Source of the DNA: Lotus japonicus
Taxonomy: Eukaryota; Streptophyta; Magnoliopsida; Fabales; Fabaceae
Reading direction: 5' to 3'
Assembly (NCBI RefSeq): GCF_012489685.1
Contig: NC_080042.1
Location: forward strand, 59,749,069-59,813,068
Length of the DNA stretch: 64,000 nt
Each line of letters begins with the position of its first letter. The stretch's first letter is position 1. The translations under genes and the position numbers were made by a program. Positions 23,101 to 34,325 of the stretch are shown here, piece by piece. The notes below the pieces were generated by a model that was not told the origin of the DNA, searched no databases, and saw only the letters and a list, made by a program, of their open reading frames with translations.

Positions 23101-23922
23101 ATGACAACCCTATGCCTCCTCCAAAATCGACTGCCACTGTGCAACCTTCGCCTCAAACCAAGGGTGGCTCTTCATCTCATGTGTCTAGTGAAAAGCTCGA
23201 CACTTTATTTGAGGAGGATCCGCTGGCAGCTTTGGATGGCTTTCTCGATGGCACCTTGGAATGGGACTCTCCACCCCGTCAAGCTGATGCCACTGCTGAG
23301 ACTGCTCAATCTAGTGGGGTAGCCAATTCTCAGCAGATCGAGGAGAGTATGGGTCGGCTGAAGGCTATTGTCTTCGCCAGTGGGTTTCTCGACCAGATCC
23401 AAGCTGATCCTCAAGCGAGCCATGCTGCTAAGGAATTGCTTGTCTTCCTTCTTGGCCAAAAACTCGATTCTCAACAGGCTGCTGCTTTGGCCAACCTTCA
23501 ATCTTTTTTAGTGGATGCTTCAGCCACCTTTCATCAAGTCAAGGACGTTGGTCAAGCTGTCAGCTTTAAGGAAGCAAAAGTCTCTGCTGGTAAAGCTCAA
23601 GTTGCAGCAATGAAAGAGGACTTCAAGAAGTTCACTGCTAGGAAGGTTTTGATCGCAGATGAAATCTCTGAAGTCGACATCAAACTTGAAGAGCTGCATC
23701 GAGAGATTACCAAACTAGAGAAAAAGCGAGCTGATTTGGTCGAGGAAGGCCCTGCTGTGAAGGATTAGTTGGATGTGCTTACTAAGGACTCCAAGGCTCT
23801 GATCATCTCGACAAAAGAGGTTATCAAGGAATTGGAGATTGATCAGGCTGTGAAGAAGGATCTCGATGCCAAGATTGCCACCTTTGCTGATTGTTTGAAC
23901 TCTTTTAAAACCCTGCTGTAGG
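20192..23922 (+). CDS. plant mobile domain (PMD) gene antisense in the Tat element
   Basis: Exons 20192-22211, 22274-22407, 22479-22631, 22723-22959 and 23046-23768 join in frame with GT-AG introns of 62, 71, 91 and 86 bp. The first exon holds the plant mobile domain (aminotransferase-like, PF10536 type), with FGMITPTLLDVAAITGLWPI at about residues 176-196. Exon 2 adds an Asp-rich stretch, exons 3-4 Lys/Arg-rich low-complexity sequence with SRKRKPKP (possible nuclear signal), and exon 5 a coiled coil. The Met at 20192 follows a TATA-like box. A TAG at 23766-23768 ends exon 5, but the frame continues with coiled-coil residues to a second stop at 23920-23922, so the TAG is probably a recent mutation. 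PMD ORFs are known as extra ORFs of Tat elements and as host genes; function is unproven. Confidence 0.8.
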
Positions 23923-24329
23923 ACTTTCTTTTATTAATATGTAATGATGGCACTATTCTAACCATGGCTTTCGATGCCAATTTGCATGTAATATTTCGAC
24001 AATGGTTTTGGCACCTAAGCCATATAATTTGACGTTTAATTTGCCAAGTCTTTTCAGTTTCCACTACGCATTTATTTTGACGGCTATTCATTTACTGTTG
24101 CACCGTTCAAACTTCCTTGCACCCCCTTACATAGTCGTCGCTTTGTTTCTAGGGAATGAACCAATTTATTGCAATCTTATACCACGTTTTCTTGATTCAA
24201 TGCAAGTCTTTGTTCATTAAAAGCCAAAGCTATTCACGATGGTGGTGGTAATCTGCATGGCCAATAACCATAAGATGAAGAGTTGGCAACTGATTGCCAT
24301 TAATTAATGCATTCCTTGGTTGTTACCCT

Positions 24330-24337
24330 ATAAATAG
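24330..24337 (+). promoter_or_regulatory. TATA-like box of the antisense coiled-coil gene
   Basis: TATAAATA within ccctataaatagagcg, 95-102 bp before the ATG at 24432. The spacing suits a plant core promoter with a short leader. Confidence 0.55.
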
Positions 24338-24662
24338 AGCGTTTTTGGTTACTTCTTTTCAGTAACTTCTCCAAACTCTCCCTTGTTTCTTTTCCAGAAC
24401 TCTTTTCCTGCTTTCATAAATCCCTTCAGCCATGGATAGCCGTCGTGTTCTCAACCAGATCCGGAACTTGGCTTTTGATCAAGACTTATTCTGGGAGTTG
24501 CACTCTTTCCTTCCTTTGGCTGAAGAGCTTACGGGGCTCATTGACCAACTTCTTTCGAGGAATATTATTGCCTCGGTAAGAATTCCTCTTCAGGAGTTCT
24601 TGAGCCTCCTGCATGAAGCTGTACCTCTATATGAAGAACACCGGGAGCTTACTGCTCGAGTG

Positions 24663-25871
24663 TGTAAGATCAAAGTTTTGATCTAGTAGTACAACTCTAT
24701 GTTTTGATGATTACAAGTTAACCTTTTGATATGAACAATTGTGGTACTCTAACGTGTTTTTCTGAGTGTGCTATTTGCAGGCTCTGACCTCAACTCAATC
24801 TCACACAAATCAGAAGCACTGTGTATAAAGAGCAACCCAAGCAACGCTTTCGCATTCACCATGTTCAGTATGAACAGTGGAAAAGCTTCAGAAGTTCTGA
24901 AGTTATACAAACTCTGATGTGGACTCAGTCACTAGAAGCTCTGAAGATCCAGAAAGTCTGATAACCAAGAAACACTGAAGGCTCAGATATTCTGATGGTG
25001 TAGAAGACTCTGAAGATCCAGAAGCTGATTAGTGAAGTTCTGATGTCCAGAAGCAAGATACTCTGAAGACCATGTTCTTCCCTCTGAGTTCAGAATCAGA
25101 AGAAACAATGGTCAGAGGATCTGGGCTTTCCCTCTGACTCTGATCAACCGGCTCCACAAGTTCCAATATGAAGCATTCCCCTGATCAGAGGTCTCCTTGG
25201 TTTAAAGGTCGCGTCGCTATCCAAGTACAAAAGCAACTGTACCTTCCTGACGACCTACCTAACAGTCTCAGACACAGCAGAAGCTGGATTTTCCAGAACT
25301 GCCCTCCAACGGTAGCATTTCCCATGCAACGCTCAACCCTAATCCTTGGAGTATATAAAGAGGCTGAAGACTGAAAGAAACGGCTAGAAGCATTCACATA
25401 CGCGCAAGACATATTCAAAATCTTCTAAGTTTTCTTTCATCTGAAATTCATTGAGTTTACTATTAGCTTTTTAGAAGCAAATCTCTTGTAAACAATTCTT
25501 TGATAAACAATTTGTTTAGTTCCTTTAGGAGATCAAGGTTGATCGGATCCTAGAGAAGACTAAGAGAGTGAATCTTAGTGTGAGCTAAGTCAGTGTAATT
25601 GTTAGTCACTTGTAGGTTTCAAGTGCAGTTGTAACTCTTACCTGATTAGTGGATTGCCTTCATTCTAAGAAGGAAGAAATCACCTTAACGGGTGGACTGG
25701 AGTAGCTCGAGTGATTTATCAAGTGAACCAGGATAAAATCCTTGTGTGCTTTTCTATCTCTTATCTTTAGCACTTAAGTTCTCGAAAGATTTGTCAAAAT
25801 CTTTAAGGTGGAAGTTTTATACTGAAAACGTTATTCAAACCCCCCCCTTTCTACCGTTTTTCATACCTTCA
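24663..25871 (+). repeat. Sirevirus copy 1, 5' LTR
   Basis: 1209 bp, begins TGTAAGATCAAAGTTTTGAT and ends ACCTTCA. A TATA-like gagtatataaagaggc lies near 25348. It is rich in short ctctga/tcagaa motifs. Confidence 0.95.
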
Positions 25872-25873
25872 AT

Positions 25874-25885
25874 TGGTATCAGAGC
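25874..25885 (+). promoter_or_regulatory. primer binding site of Sirevirus copy 1
   Basis: TGGTATCAGAGC two bases after the LTR end, the initiator Met tRNA type used by Copia elements. Confidence 0.92.
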
Positions 25886-25943
25886 GCAAGTTCTGATTAC
25901 CACACCTAACAGTGTTCAGTGATCCGGGCCGGTGTGAAAAACA

Positions 25944-27854
25944 ATGGCTGCCACCACCAGTGAAACTCAAAGAGATGGTTACAATGCAAAGCCTCCTATG
26001 TTCGACGGTCAAAGGTTCGAATATTGGAAAGATAGACTGGAAAGTTTCTTTCTGGGTTTCGATGCAGATCTCTGGGATATTATTGTGGATGGCTACGAGC
26101 GTCCAGTTGATGCAGATGGCAAGAAGATCTCAAGGTCAGAGATGACTGCAGATCAAAAGAAGCTGTACTCACAACATCACAAAGCAAGAGCAATTCTTCT
26201 AAGTGCTATTTCCTATGAAGAGTACCAGAAGATTACAGATCGTGAGTTTGCGAAAGGCATTTTCGAATCTCTGAAGATGTCTCATGAAGGAAACAAGAAA
26301 GTTAAAGAATCAAAGGCATTGTCTTTGATACAAAAGTATGAATCCTTCATCATGGAGCCAAATGAGTCCATTGAAGAAATGTTCTCCAGATTTCAGTTGC
26401 TTGTAGCTGGCATACGACCTCTCAACAAGAGCTACACAACAAAAGATCATGTCATAAGGGTCATCAGGTGTCTTCCTGAAAGTTGGATGCCTTTAGTGAC
26501 TTCAATAGAGCTCACGAGAGACGCTGAAAATATGAGTTTAGAAGAACTCATCAGCATTTTGAAATGCCATGAGCTGAAGCGCTCAGAGATGCAAGATCTG
26601 AGGAAAAAGTCCATAGCCTTGAAATCTAAATCTGAAAAGGCTAAGGTTGAGAAGTCAAAAGCTCTTCAAGCTGAAGAAGAGGAATCTGAAGAAGCATCAG
26701 AAGATTCTGATGAAGATGAGCTGACTCTGATCTCCAAGAGACTCAATCGCATCTGGAATCACAGGCAGAGCAAATACAAAGGCTCTGGAAAGGCAAAAGG
26801 AAAGTCTGAATCCTCAGGTCAGAAGAAGTCCTCACTTAAGGAAGTCACATGCTTTGAGTGCAAAGAATCAGGGCACTACAAAAGTGACTGTCCAAGATAG
26901 AAGAAGGACAAGAAGCCAAAGAAGCACTTCAAGACAAAGAAGAGTCTGATGGTGACATTTGATGAATCAGAGTCAGAGGATGTTGACTCTGATGGTGAAG
27001 TCCAAGGACTCATGGCTATTGTCAAAGACAAGGAAGCAGAGTCAAAGGGAGCTGTTGACTCTGACTCAGAATCAGAAAGAGATCCTAACTCAGACGATGA
27101 AAATGAGGTATTCGCTTCTTTCTCTACCTCTGAACTGAAACATGCATTGTCTGATATTATGGATAAGTATAACTCCTTATTGTCTAAGCATAAGAAGCTG
27201 AAAAAGAACTTATCTGCTGTTTCCAAGACTCCTTCTGAACATGAGAAAATTATTTCTGATTTGAAAAATGATAATCATGCTTTGATCAATTCTAACTCTG
27301 TGCTTAAGAACCAGATTGCTAAGTTAGAAGAAATTGTTGCCTGTGATGCCTCTGTTTGTAGAAATGAATCTAAGTATGAAAAGTCTCTTCAAAGATTCCT
27401 AGCTAAAAGCGTGGATAGAAGCTTAATGGCTTCAATGATCTATGGCGTAAGCAGAAATGGAATGCATGGCATTGGCTATTCTAAACCAATTAGAAATGAG
27501 CCCTCTGTGTCTAAAGCTAAATCCTTGTATGAATGCTTTGTTCCCTCTGGTACCATATTGCCTGATCCTGTACCTGCTAAAGTTGCTAAAAACCCTCTTA
27601 AAAAGGGATCTTTCTCTATGACTAAATATCATGCAAATATTCCTTTAAAATATCATGTTGAGACACCCAAGGTGATCAGAACCTCTGGGGTAACTAACAA
27701 GAGAGGACCCAGAAAGTGGGTACCTAAGGACAAGATTATCTATGTTGCAGATATCCTTGATAGCTCCACTGAAACACCAATCATGGTTTCTGGACAGTGG
27801 ATGCTCGCGTCACATGACGGGAGAAAGGCGTATGTTCCGAGAGCTGAAACTTAA
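25944..27854 (+). pseudogene. Sirevirus gag, one nonsense codon
   Basis: The frame opens MAATTSETQRDGYNAKPPMF, with the UBN2/retrotransposon gag capsid region to about residue 220, a Glu/Ser-rich linker, and a CCHC knuckle (CFECKESGHYKSDC) near residue 303. A TAG at 26898-26900 follows the knuckle; copy 3 has a Leu codon there. The frame then stays open to 27854. The C-terminal half is Ser/Asp-rich with a coiled-coil stretch. Its last 110-165 bp overlap pol in another frame. Structural protein of the virus-like particle, disabled here unless the stop is read through. Confidence 0.9.
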
Positions 27855-30846
27855 GCCTGGAGGCGAAGTTGGCTTTGGAGGAAATGAAAAGGGTAAAATT
27901 GTTGGTACTGGTACTATTTGTGTAGATAGTAGTCCATGCATTGATAATGTGTTATTGGTAGACGGCTTAACACATAACTTATTGTCTATAAGTCAATTAG
28001 CTGACAAGGGTTATGATGTTATATTCAATCAAAAGTCCTGCCGGGCTGTAAGTCAGATCGATGGCTCTGTTCTGTTTAACAGCAAGAGGAAGAACAACAT
28101 TTATAAGATCAGATTATCAGAGTTGGAGGCTCAGAATGTGAAGTGCCTTCTGTCTGTTAATGAAGAGCAGTGGGTATGGCATAGACGGTTAGGGCATGCC
28201 AGTATGAGAAAGATTTCTCAGCTGAGCAAGCTAAACCTTGTCAGGGGCTTACCCAATCTGAAGTTCGCTTCAGACGCTCTTTGTGAAGCATGTCAGAAAG
28301 GCAAATTCACAAAAGTCCCTTTCAAGGCAAAGAATGTTGTCTCAACCTCAAGGCCGTTAGAACTTCTGCATATCGACCTTTTTGGACCAGTGAAAACTGA
28401 ATCTATAGGTGGCAAGAGATATGGGATGGTTATCGTTGATGACTATAGCCGCTGGACATGGGTAAAGTTTCTAACCCGCAAGGATGAGTCTCATGCTGTG
28501 TTCTCTACCTTCATTGCTCAAGTGCAAAACGAGAAGGCTTGTAGGATTATGCGTGTCAGAAGTGACCATGGTGGAGAGTTTGAGAATGACAAGTTTGAGA
28601 GTCTGTTTGATTCCTATGGAATTGCACATGATTTCTCTTGTCCCAGAACTCCTCAACAAAATGGTGTTGTTGAGAGGAAGAACAGAACTCTTCAGGAGAT
28701 GGCTAGAACCATGCTCCAAGAAACTGGCATGGCTAAGCACTTTTGGGCAGAGGCAGTAAATACAGCATGTTACATTCAGAACAGAATCTCTGTGAGACCA
28801 ATTCTGAATAAGACTCCTTATGAATTGTGGAAGAACATAAAACCCAACATTTCTTATTTTCATCCTTTTGGCTGTGTTTGTTATGTTCTCAATACTAAGG
28901 ATAGATTGCATAAATTTGATGCTAAGTCTTCTAAGTGTCTATTACTCGGTTACTCTGAGAGATCTAAAGGTTTTAGATTTTATAATACTGATGCTAAGAC
29001 TATTGAAGAATCTATTCATGTTAGATTTGACGATAAGCTTGACTCTGACCAGTCAAAGCTAGTTGAAAAGTTTGCAGATTTAAGCATTAATGTTTCTGAC
29101 AAAGGCAAAGCTCCAGAGGAAGTTGAGCCAGAGGAAGATGAACCAGAGGAAGAAGCTGGTCCCTCTAACTCACAAACTCTGAAGAAGAGCAGAATCACTG
29201 CAGCTCACCCTAAGGAATTGATTTTGGGCAACAAAGACGAACCAGTCAGAACCAGATCTGCCTTCAGACCCTCTGAAGAGACCTTGCTCAGTCTGAAAGG
29301 ATTGGTGTCCTTAATTGAACCCAAGTCCATAGATGAAGCTCTTCAGGACAAGGATTGGATTCTGGCCATGGAAGAAGAATTGAATCAATTTTCCAAGAAC
29401 GATGTGTGGAGCTTAGTGAAGAAGCCTGAGAGTGTCCATGTTATTGGAACGAAATGGGTATTCAGAAACAAGCTGAATGAGAAAGGAGATGTAGTCAAAA
29501 ACAAGGCAAGGCTAGTTGCTCAAGGCTACAGCCAGCAGGAAGGAATAGACTACACTGAAACATTTGCTCCAGTAGCAAGACTGGAGGCAATCAGACTGTT
29601 GATCTCTTTCTCAGTAAATCACAACATAGTTCTACATCAGATGGACGTAAAGAGTGCCTTCCTAAATGGTTATATCTCAGAGGAAGTCTATGTTCATCAA
29701 CCCCCAGGTTTTGAAGATGAGAAGAAACCAGACCATGTGTTCAAATTGAAGAAATCACTCTACGGTCTGAAGCAAGCTCCCAGAGCATGGTATGAGAGAC
29801 TTAGCTCATTCCTTCTGAAGAATGAGTTTGTAAGGGGTAAAGTAGATACAACTCTTTTTTGCAAGACTTATAAAGATGATATCTTAATTGTGCAAATTTA
29901 TGTTGATGATATCATATTTGGTTCTGCTAATCAATGTCTATGCAAAGAATTTTCTGAGATGATGCAGGCTGAATTTGAGATGAGTATGATGGGAGAATTA
30001 AAGTACTTTCTGGGAATACAAGTTGATCAAACACCAGAAGGAACATATATCCATCAGAGCAAGTACACTAAAGAACTTCTGAAGAAGTTCAATATGCTGG
30101 AATCTACAGTGGCCAAGACTCCAATGCATCCTACATGCATTCTGGAGAAAGAAGATAAAAGTGGTAAAGTATGTCAGAAGCTCTATCGTGGCATGATAGG
30201 TTCACTTCTATACTTAACTGCATCTAGGCCAGACATATTATTTAGTGTTCATTTATGTGCTCGATTCCAATCAGATCCAAGGGAAACCCACTTAACTGCT
30301 GTTAAGAGGATCCTAAGGTATTTGAAAGGCACCACTAACCTTGGCTTGATGTATAAGAAAACATCAGAGTATAAGCTTTCAGGTTACTGTGATGCTGATT
30401 ATGCTGGAGATAGAACAGAGAGAAAAAGTACTTCCGGAAATTGTCAATTTCTGGGAAGCAATCTAGTCTCATGGGCAAGCAAGAGGCAATCAACCATTGC
30501 ACTATCAACTGCAGAGGCAGAATATATCTCAGCAGCAATATGCAGCACTCAGATGCTCTGGATGAAACATCAGCTGGAGGATTATCAGATCCTTGAGAGC
30601 AATATCCCAATCTATTGTGATAACACTGCTGCAATTTCATTGAGTAAGAATCCTATCTTGCATTCAAGGGCAAAGCACATTGAGGTAAAGTATCACTTTA
30701 TTAGAGATTATGTACAGAAGGGCGTACTTCTTCTGAAGTTTGTTGATACTGACCATCAATGGGCAGATATCTTTACAAAGCCCTTAGCAGAGGATAGATT
30801 TAATTTTATTCTCAAAAATCTAAACATGGACTTTTGTCCAGAGTGA
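27742..30846 (+). CDS. Sirevirus pol polyprotein, open throughout
   Basis: About 1034 codons, overlapping gag in the +1 frame; the frame is open from about 27690, so the first Met shown is not necessarily the start. Domains in order: aspartic protease ([13 protein letters not shown]), GAG-pre-integrase ([10 protein letters not shown] and CEACQKGKF), integrase core ([29 protein letters not shown]), reverse transcriptase ([33 protein letters not shown]) and RNase H ([18 protein letters not shown]). All catalytic signatures look intact. It ends NMDFCPE followed by TGA. Expression needs a frameshift from gag or an unusual transcript. Confidence 0.94.
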   Translation: MLQISLIAPLKHQSWFLDSGCSRHMTGERRMFRELKLKPGGEVGFGGNEKGKIVGTGTICVDSSPCIDNVLLVDGLTHNLLSISQLADKGYDVIFNQKSCRAVSQIDGSVLFNSKRKNNIYKIRLSELEAQNVKCLLSVNEEQWVWHRRLGHASMRKISQLSKLNLVRGLPNLKFASDALCEACQKGKFTKVPFKAKNVVSTSRPLELLHIDLFGPVKTESIGGKRYGMVIVDDYSRWTWVKFLTRKDESHAVFSTFIAQVQNEKACRIMRVRSDHGGEFENDKFESLFDSYGIAHDFSCPRTPQQNGVVERKNRTLQEMARTMLQETGMAKHFWAEAVNTACYIQNRISVRPILNKTPYELWKNIKPNISYFHPFGCVCYVLNTKDRLHKFDAKSSKCLLLGYSERSKGFRFYNTDAKTIEESIHVRFDDKLDSDQSKLVEKFADLSINVSDKGKAPEEVEPEEDEPEEEAGPSNSQTLKKSRITAAHPKELILGNKDEPVRTRSAFRPSEETLLSLKGLVSLIEPKSIDEALQDKDWILAMEEELNQFSKNDVWSLVKKPESVHVIGTKWVFRNKLNEKGDVVKNKARLVAQGYSQQEGIDYTETFAPVARLEAIRLLISFSVNHNIVLHQMDVKSAFLNGYISEEVYVHQPPGFEDEKKPDHVFKLKKSLYGLKQAPRAWYERLSSFLLKNEFVRGKVDTTLFCKTYKDDILIVQIYVDDIIFGSANQCLCKEFSEMMQAEFEMSMMGELKYFLGIQVDQTPEGTYIHQSKYTKELLKKFNMLESTVAKTPMHPTCILEKEDKSGKVCQKLYRGMIGSLLYLTASRPDILFSVHLCARFQSDPRETHLTAVKRILRYLKGTTNLGLMYKKTSEYKLSGYCDADYAGDRTERKSTSGNCQFLGSNLVSWASKRQSTIALSTAEAEYISAAICSTQMLWMKHQLEDYQILESNIPIYCDNTAAISLSKNPILHSRAKHIEVKYHFIRDYVQKGVLLLKFVDTDHQWADIFTKPLAEDRFNFILKNLNMDFCPE

Positions 30847-31287
30847 AGATGGATCAGAACCTCTGACTATGATACTTCTTGATCAGAAGATGTCTAGTCC
30901 AGAAGGTAACTCAATCAGAGTGTGTGTACCCACTGGTACTGACTCTGAAGCTGAGACAGCAACACGTGCGTCAGTATTTCTGATGCATAGTTCCTTGTGC
31001 CCGTGTGACAGTCTGTTATGATTGCGTGTAGATGTGCTTCTCTCCTGCGTGTGATTTGTGTATTTACTGTTACTATCTATCTTTAATTTTCAACCGTTGA
31101 TCTTAAAGTGCTTTTTGAATCAACAACGGTTATTTGTCAAAACCCACTATACACACACGATCTCTTTCACTTCCGGTTTTTACTCTCTCTCTCTGCTTTT
31201 CAAAACCGCTCATCCTCGTTTTCTCTCTCGATCTCTCTTCATCTTTCAACCTTCATCTTCTACCTCAAACCTTCAACCGCTTCAAAA

Positions 31288-34125
31288 ATGGTGAGTCAAA
31301 CCAGAAGAGCGACTGCAGATGCAACCCAGTTCCCTCACATGGTAGTTGGTCTAGCAACGGGTCAAAGGGGCCCTGAGAATCCGACTCAAGATCAAGGTCA
31401 AGCTCAAGAGCAGATTCTTCCGATTGCAGAACGGGGCTGTGCCGTTCATTGCGTTTTTGCTCCTGAGGAACTTCAAGTCCTGGCAGAATGGAGATTCGAC
31501 CTCGACAACCTGGCTACAAATGGGTATGATCTTCGTCCTGAAGTCCAAGTTCAAGGTTGGGGAAATTACTTCAACAGACTTCGAGGACCGGTGTATGAGA
31601 AACTGGTAAAGGAATTCTGGAAGCACGCCGACTGCGATGATACTCAGGTGGTATCTCACATTCTTGGAAGAAAGATCATCATCACTGAGAAGTCTTTCGT
31701 GAATTTGCTGGGTGCAGACACTGCTTTTGGATATCGTTTCCAACTCACGGAATCGAAGCTGAAACCCAGCACCAAAGATACAATCAACCAGGCCCTGTAC
31801 ACAAATTACAAACCGGGCAAGACGAATTGCAAGGTGATGGACCTTCATCCCAAGCTCAGGATCTGGCACAAAATTTTGCTCCACTACATAAACCAGAGAC
31901 CAAAGGGCAGTTCCCCTGACTACATCAACTTCAACCAGAAGGTGATGTTGTTCTTCATCCAAGACCAGAAGAAGATCTGCCTTCCCTACTTCCTGTTCTC
32001 CTACTTGAAGGAATGTATCCGGAAGTCTCGTACCACTGCCTCCATCAAGTCAGCGTTCAAGTATATTCCCTTCGGGAGACTTTTGTCTGATCTCTTCATT
32101 GAGAGTGGCCTCGTTCAAGATCTGATAAATGCTGGATGCACAGAGGATCTGAGCACCATTGTCAGTGATGTCTTCACGGCAAACTCTCTAAAGAAGATGG
32201 GCCTAATCAAGAAGAAGATTGCTCCTGAACATGAAGACACATCTTCTGAGATCAGAAGTAGAAGGATGCCTCTAAATGACTACCCTCTGTGGACACAGGC
32301 AGACAATCCTGACGCCATTAGGTGCTATGTTGAAGACCTAAGGGCTCAAGGATTCGAAATTGATCTCGATGATTTCTTCAGCAGACTGCCGCCAGCTCCA
32401 GAGTTTCCTTCTCCTCCCAAGAAGAAAGCTCAGAGGAAGATGATCCTAGAAGAATCTTATGAGGAATCAGATGTCCCTCTGGTCAAAAAGAAGAAGAGAA
32501 AGCCTGATGATGGTGATGATAGTGAAAATGAGGATGGTCCTCCTAAGAAGAAGAAGAAGCAGGTCAGAATCGTGGTGAAGCCTACTCGGGTGGAACCAGC
32601 TGCTGAAGTGCTCAGAAGGACTGAACCTCCTGCCAGAGTGACTAGATCATCAGCACATTCAAGTAAGTCTGCACTTGCTTCTGATAATGATTTGAATTTA
32701 TTTGATGCACTCCCTATATCTGCCATGCTCAAAAACTCCTCAAATCCCCTCACTCCTATTCCTGAATCCCAACCAGCTGCACAAACCACCTCTCCACCAC
32801 ATTCCCCAAGATCTTCATTCTTTCAACCTTCCCCTACTGAAGCACCTCTCTGGAATTTGCTTCAGAACCAACCCTCTAGGTCAGAAGAACCTACCTCTCC
32901 CATCACCATTCCATACAACCCACTTGAACAACCAGAGCCTACCCACACACAACCTGGACCCAGAACCTCTGATCACTCTGTCCCAAGAGCATCAGAACGT
33001 CTGGCTCCCAGAACTACTGATACAGACTCTTCCACAGCCTATACACCTGTATCCTTCCCAACCAATGTTGCTGACTCTTCTCCCTCCAATAACTCTGAAT
33101 CCATTAGAAAATTCATGGAGGTCAGAAAAGAAAAGGTGTCTACCTTAGAAGAGTATTATCTCACTTGTCCAAGCCCTAGGAGATATCCTGGCCCTAGACC
33201 TGAACGTCTAGTTGACCCAGATGAACCTATCTTGGCCAATCCTTTACAAGAGGCAGACCCTTTGGCTCAACAAGCTCACCCTGCCCCAGACCAACAAGAG
33301 CCTATTCAACCAGAACCTGAACCAGAACAATCTGTGTCTAACCAATCCTCGGTTAGATCACCCCATCCTCTGGTTGAAACTTCAGAACCTCACCTTGGAA
33401 CCTCTGAACCCAATGCTCAAATGATTAATATTGGTTCTCCACAAGGTGCCTCTAAAGCTCACAGCAGCAATCACCCAGCCTCTCCTGAAACCAACCTCTC
33501 CATAATTCCTTACACTCACCTCCGACCCACATCTCTCTCTGAGTGCATCAATACTTTCTATCATGAAGCTTCTTTGATGCTACGCAATGTGCACGGTCAG
33601 ACTGATCTAAGTGAGAATGCTAAACGTGTGGCTGATGAGTGGAACAATCTGGGCACTTGGCTAGTGGCTCAAGTTCCAATTATGATGCAGCTTCTGCATG
33701 CAGAGGGAAGTCAGAGGATTGAGGCTGCAAAGCAAAGGTTTGCTCGAAGGGTGGCTCTTCATGAACAAGAACAGAGACATAAGCTTCTTGAAGCTATTGA
33801 AGACGCCAAGAGAAAGAAAGAACAAGCAGAAGAAGCTGCACGTCAAGCAGCAGCTCAAGCTGAACAAGCCAGATTAGAGGCAAAACGACTTGAAGCTGAG
33901 GCTGAAGCTCTTAGATGCCAAGCACTTGCACCAGTAGTGTTTACTCCTGATGCTTCTGCTTCCATTCCAGATCCTCAAGCTGCTCAGAATGTTCCTTCCG
34001 GTTCTACTCAGTCTAGCTCATCCAGACTCGACATCATGGAACAGCGTCTTGACATTCATGAATCCATGCTAATTGAAATGAAGCACATGATGATGGAACT
34101 TCTGCGTCGCACGGATAAACCCTAG
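31288..34125 (+). CDS. Sirevirus third ORF (env-like position)
   Basis: 945 residues. The Met at 31288 is chosen because the upstream frame is not conserved with copy 2, whereas homology starts exactly here. Residues about 45-330 form a globular region like the plant transposon-protein domain (Transposase_32 type), with EFWKHADCDDTQVVSHILGR. About 400-425 are strongly basic with KKKKRK and PPKKKKK clusters. About 450-720 are Pro/Ser-rich low complexity, 813-880 a long coiled coil and 911-941 a second short helix. I see no signal peptide or membrane segment, so the traditional env-like label rests on position only. It begins 440 bp after pol; how it is expressed is not evident. Confidence 0.88.
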   Translation: MVSQTRRATADATQFPHMVVGLATGQRGPENPTQDQGQAQEQILPIAERGCAVHCVFAPEELQVLAEWRFDLDNLATNGYDLRPEVQVQGWGNYFNRLRGPVYEKLVKEFWKHADCDDTQVVSHILGRKIIITEKSFVNLLGADTAFGYRFQLTESKLKPSTKDTINQALYTNYKPGKTNCKVMDLHPKLRIWHKILLHYINQRPKGSSPDYINFNQKVMLFFIQDQKKICLPYFLFSYLKECIRKSRTTASIKSAFKYIPFGRLLSDLFIESGLVQDLINAGCTEDLSTIVSDVFTANSLKKMGLIKKKIAPEHEDTSSEIRSRRMPLNDYPLWTQADNPDAIRCYVEDLRAQGFEIDLDDFFSRLPPAPEFPSPPKKKAQRKMILEESYEESDVPLVKKKKRKPDDGDDSENEDGPPKKKKKQVRIVVKPTRVEPAAEVLRRTEPPARVTRSSAHSSKSALASDNDLNLFDALPISAMLKNSSNPLTPIPESQPAAQTTSPPHSPRSSFFQPSPTEAPLWNLLQNQPSRSEEPTSPITIPYNPLEQPEPTHTQPGPRTSDHSVPRASERLAPRTTDTDSSTAYTPVSFPTNVADSSPSNNSESIRKFMEVRKEKVSTLEEYYLTCPSPRRYPGPRPERLVDPDEPILANPLQEADPLAQQAHPAPDQQEPIQPEPEPEQSVSNQSSVRSPHPLVETSEPHLGTSEPNAQMINIGSPQGASKAHSSNHPASPETNLSIIPYTHLRPTSLSECINTFYHEASLMLRNVHGQTDLSENAKRVADEWNNLGTWLVAQVPIMMQLLHAEGSQRIEAAKQRFARRVALHEQEQRHKLLEAIEDAKRKKEQAEEAARQAAAQAEQARLEAKRLEAEAEALRCQALAPVVFTPDASASIPDPQAAQNVPSGSTQSSSSRLDIMEQRLDIHESMLIEMKHMMMELLRRTDKP

Positions 34126-34325
34126 TTTTAGGATCTCCTCGCTTTTCTTTTTTAACGTTGTTTTATTTTTGTTAAACTCCGTTTCTTTTTATTTATTTAT
34201 TCTACTTTGTTCGTTTGTGATTATTTATGCATATCTATATATATATATTTGTGTCACATGTATTTGCAAAAATCTTTTTATTCATCATATCTTTATGTTT
34301 ACATCATACATTCTTTCCCTAAAGT

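Noticed and set aside
20192..23922. PMD gene as an independent host gene
   Set aside because: It lies between the Tat PPT/3' LTR and the pol end, and PMD ORFs are known extra ORFs in this lineage; a captured host origin remains possible.
25168..25418. Small open frames repeated in each Sirevirus LTR
   Set aside because: The same sequence occurs in all LTR copies on either strand without a start context or domain; it is a by-product of LTR composition.
28471..28911. Open frame antisense to Sirevirus integrase (also at 52043-52483)
   Set aside because: It has no TATA box or domain and is a passive shadow of conserved pol codons; unlike the 34326-34718 ORF it overlaps a coding region fully.
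31108..31287. Extended N-terminus of the Sirevirus third ORF with a hydrophobic stretch
   Set aside because: The corresponding reading frame differs between copies 1 and 2 because of indels, whereas protein conservation starts exactly at the Met at 31288 (40300 in copy 2).
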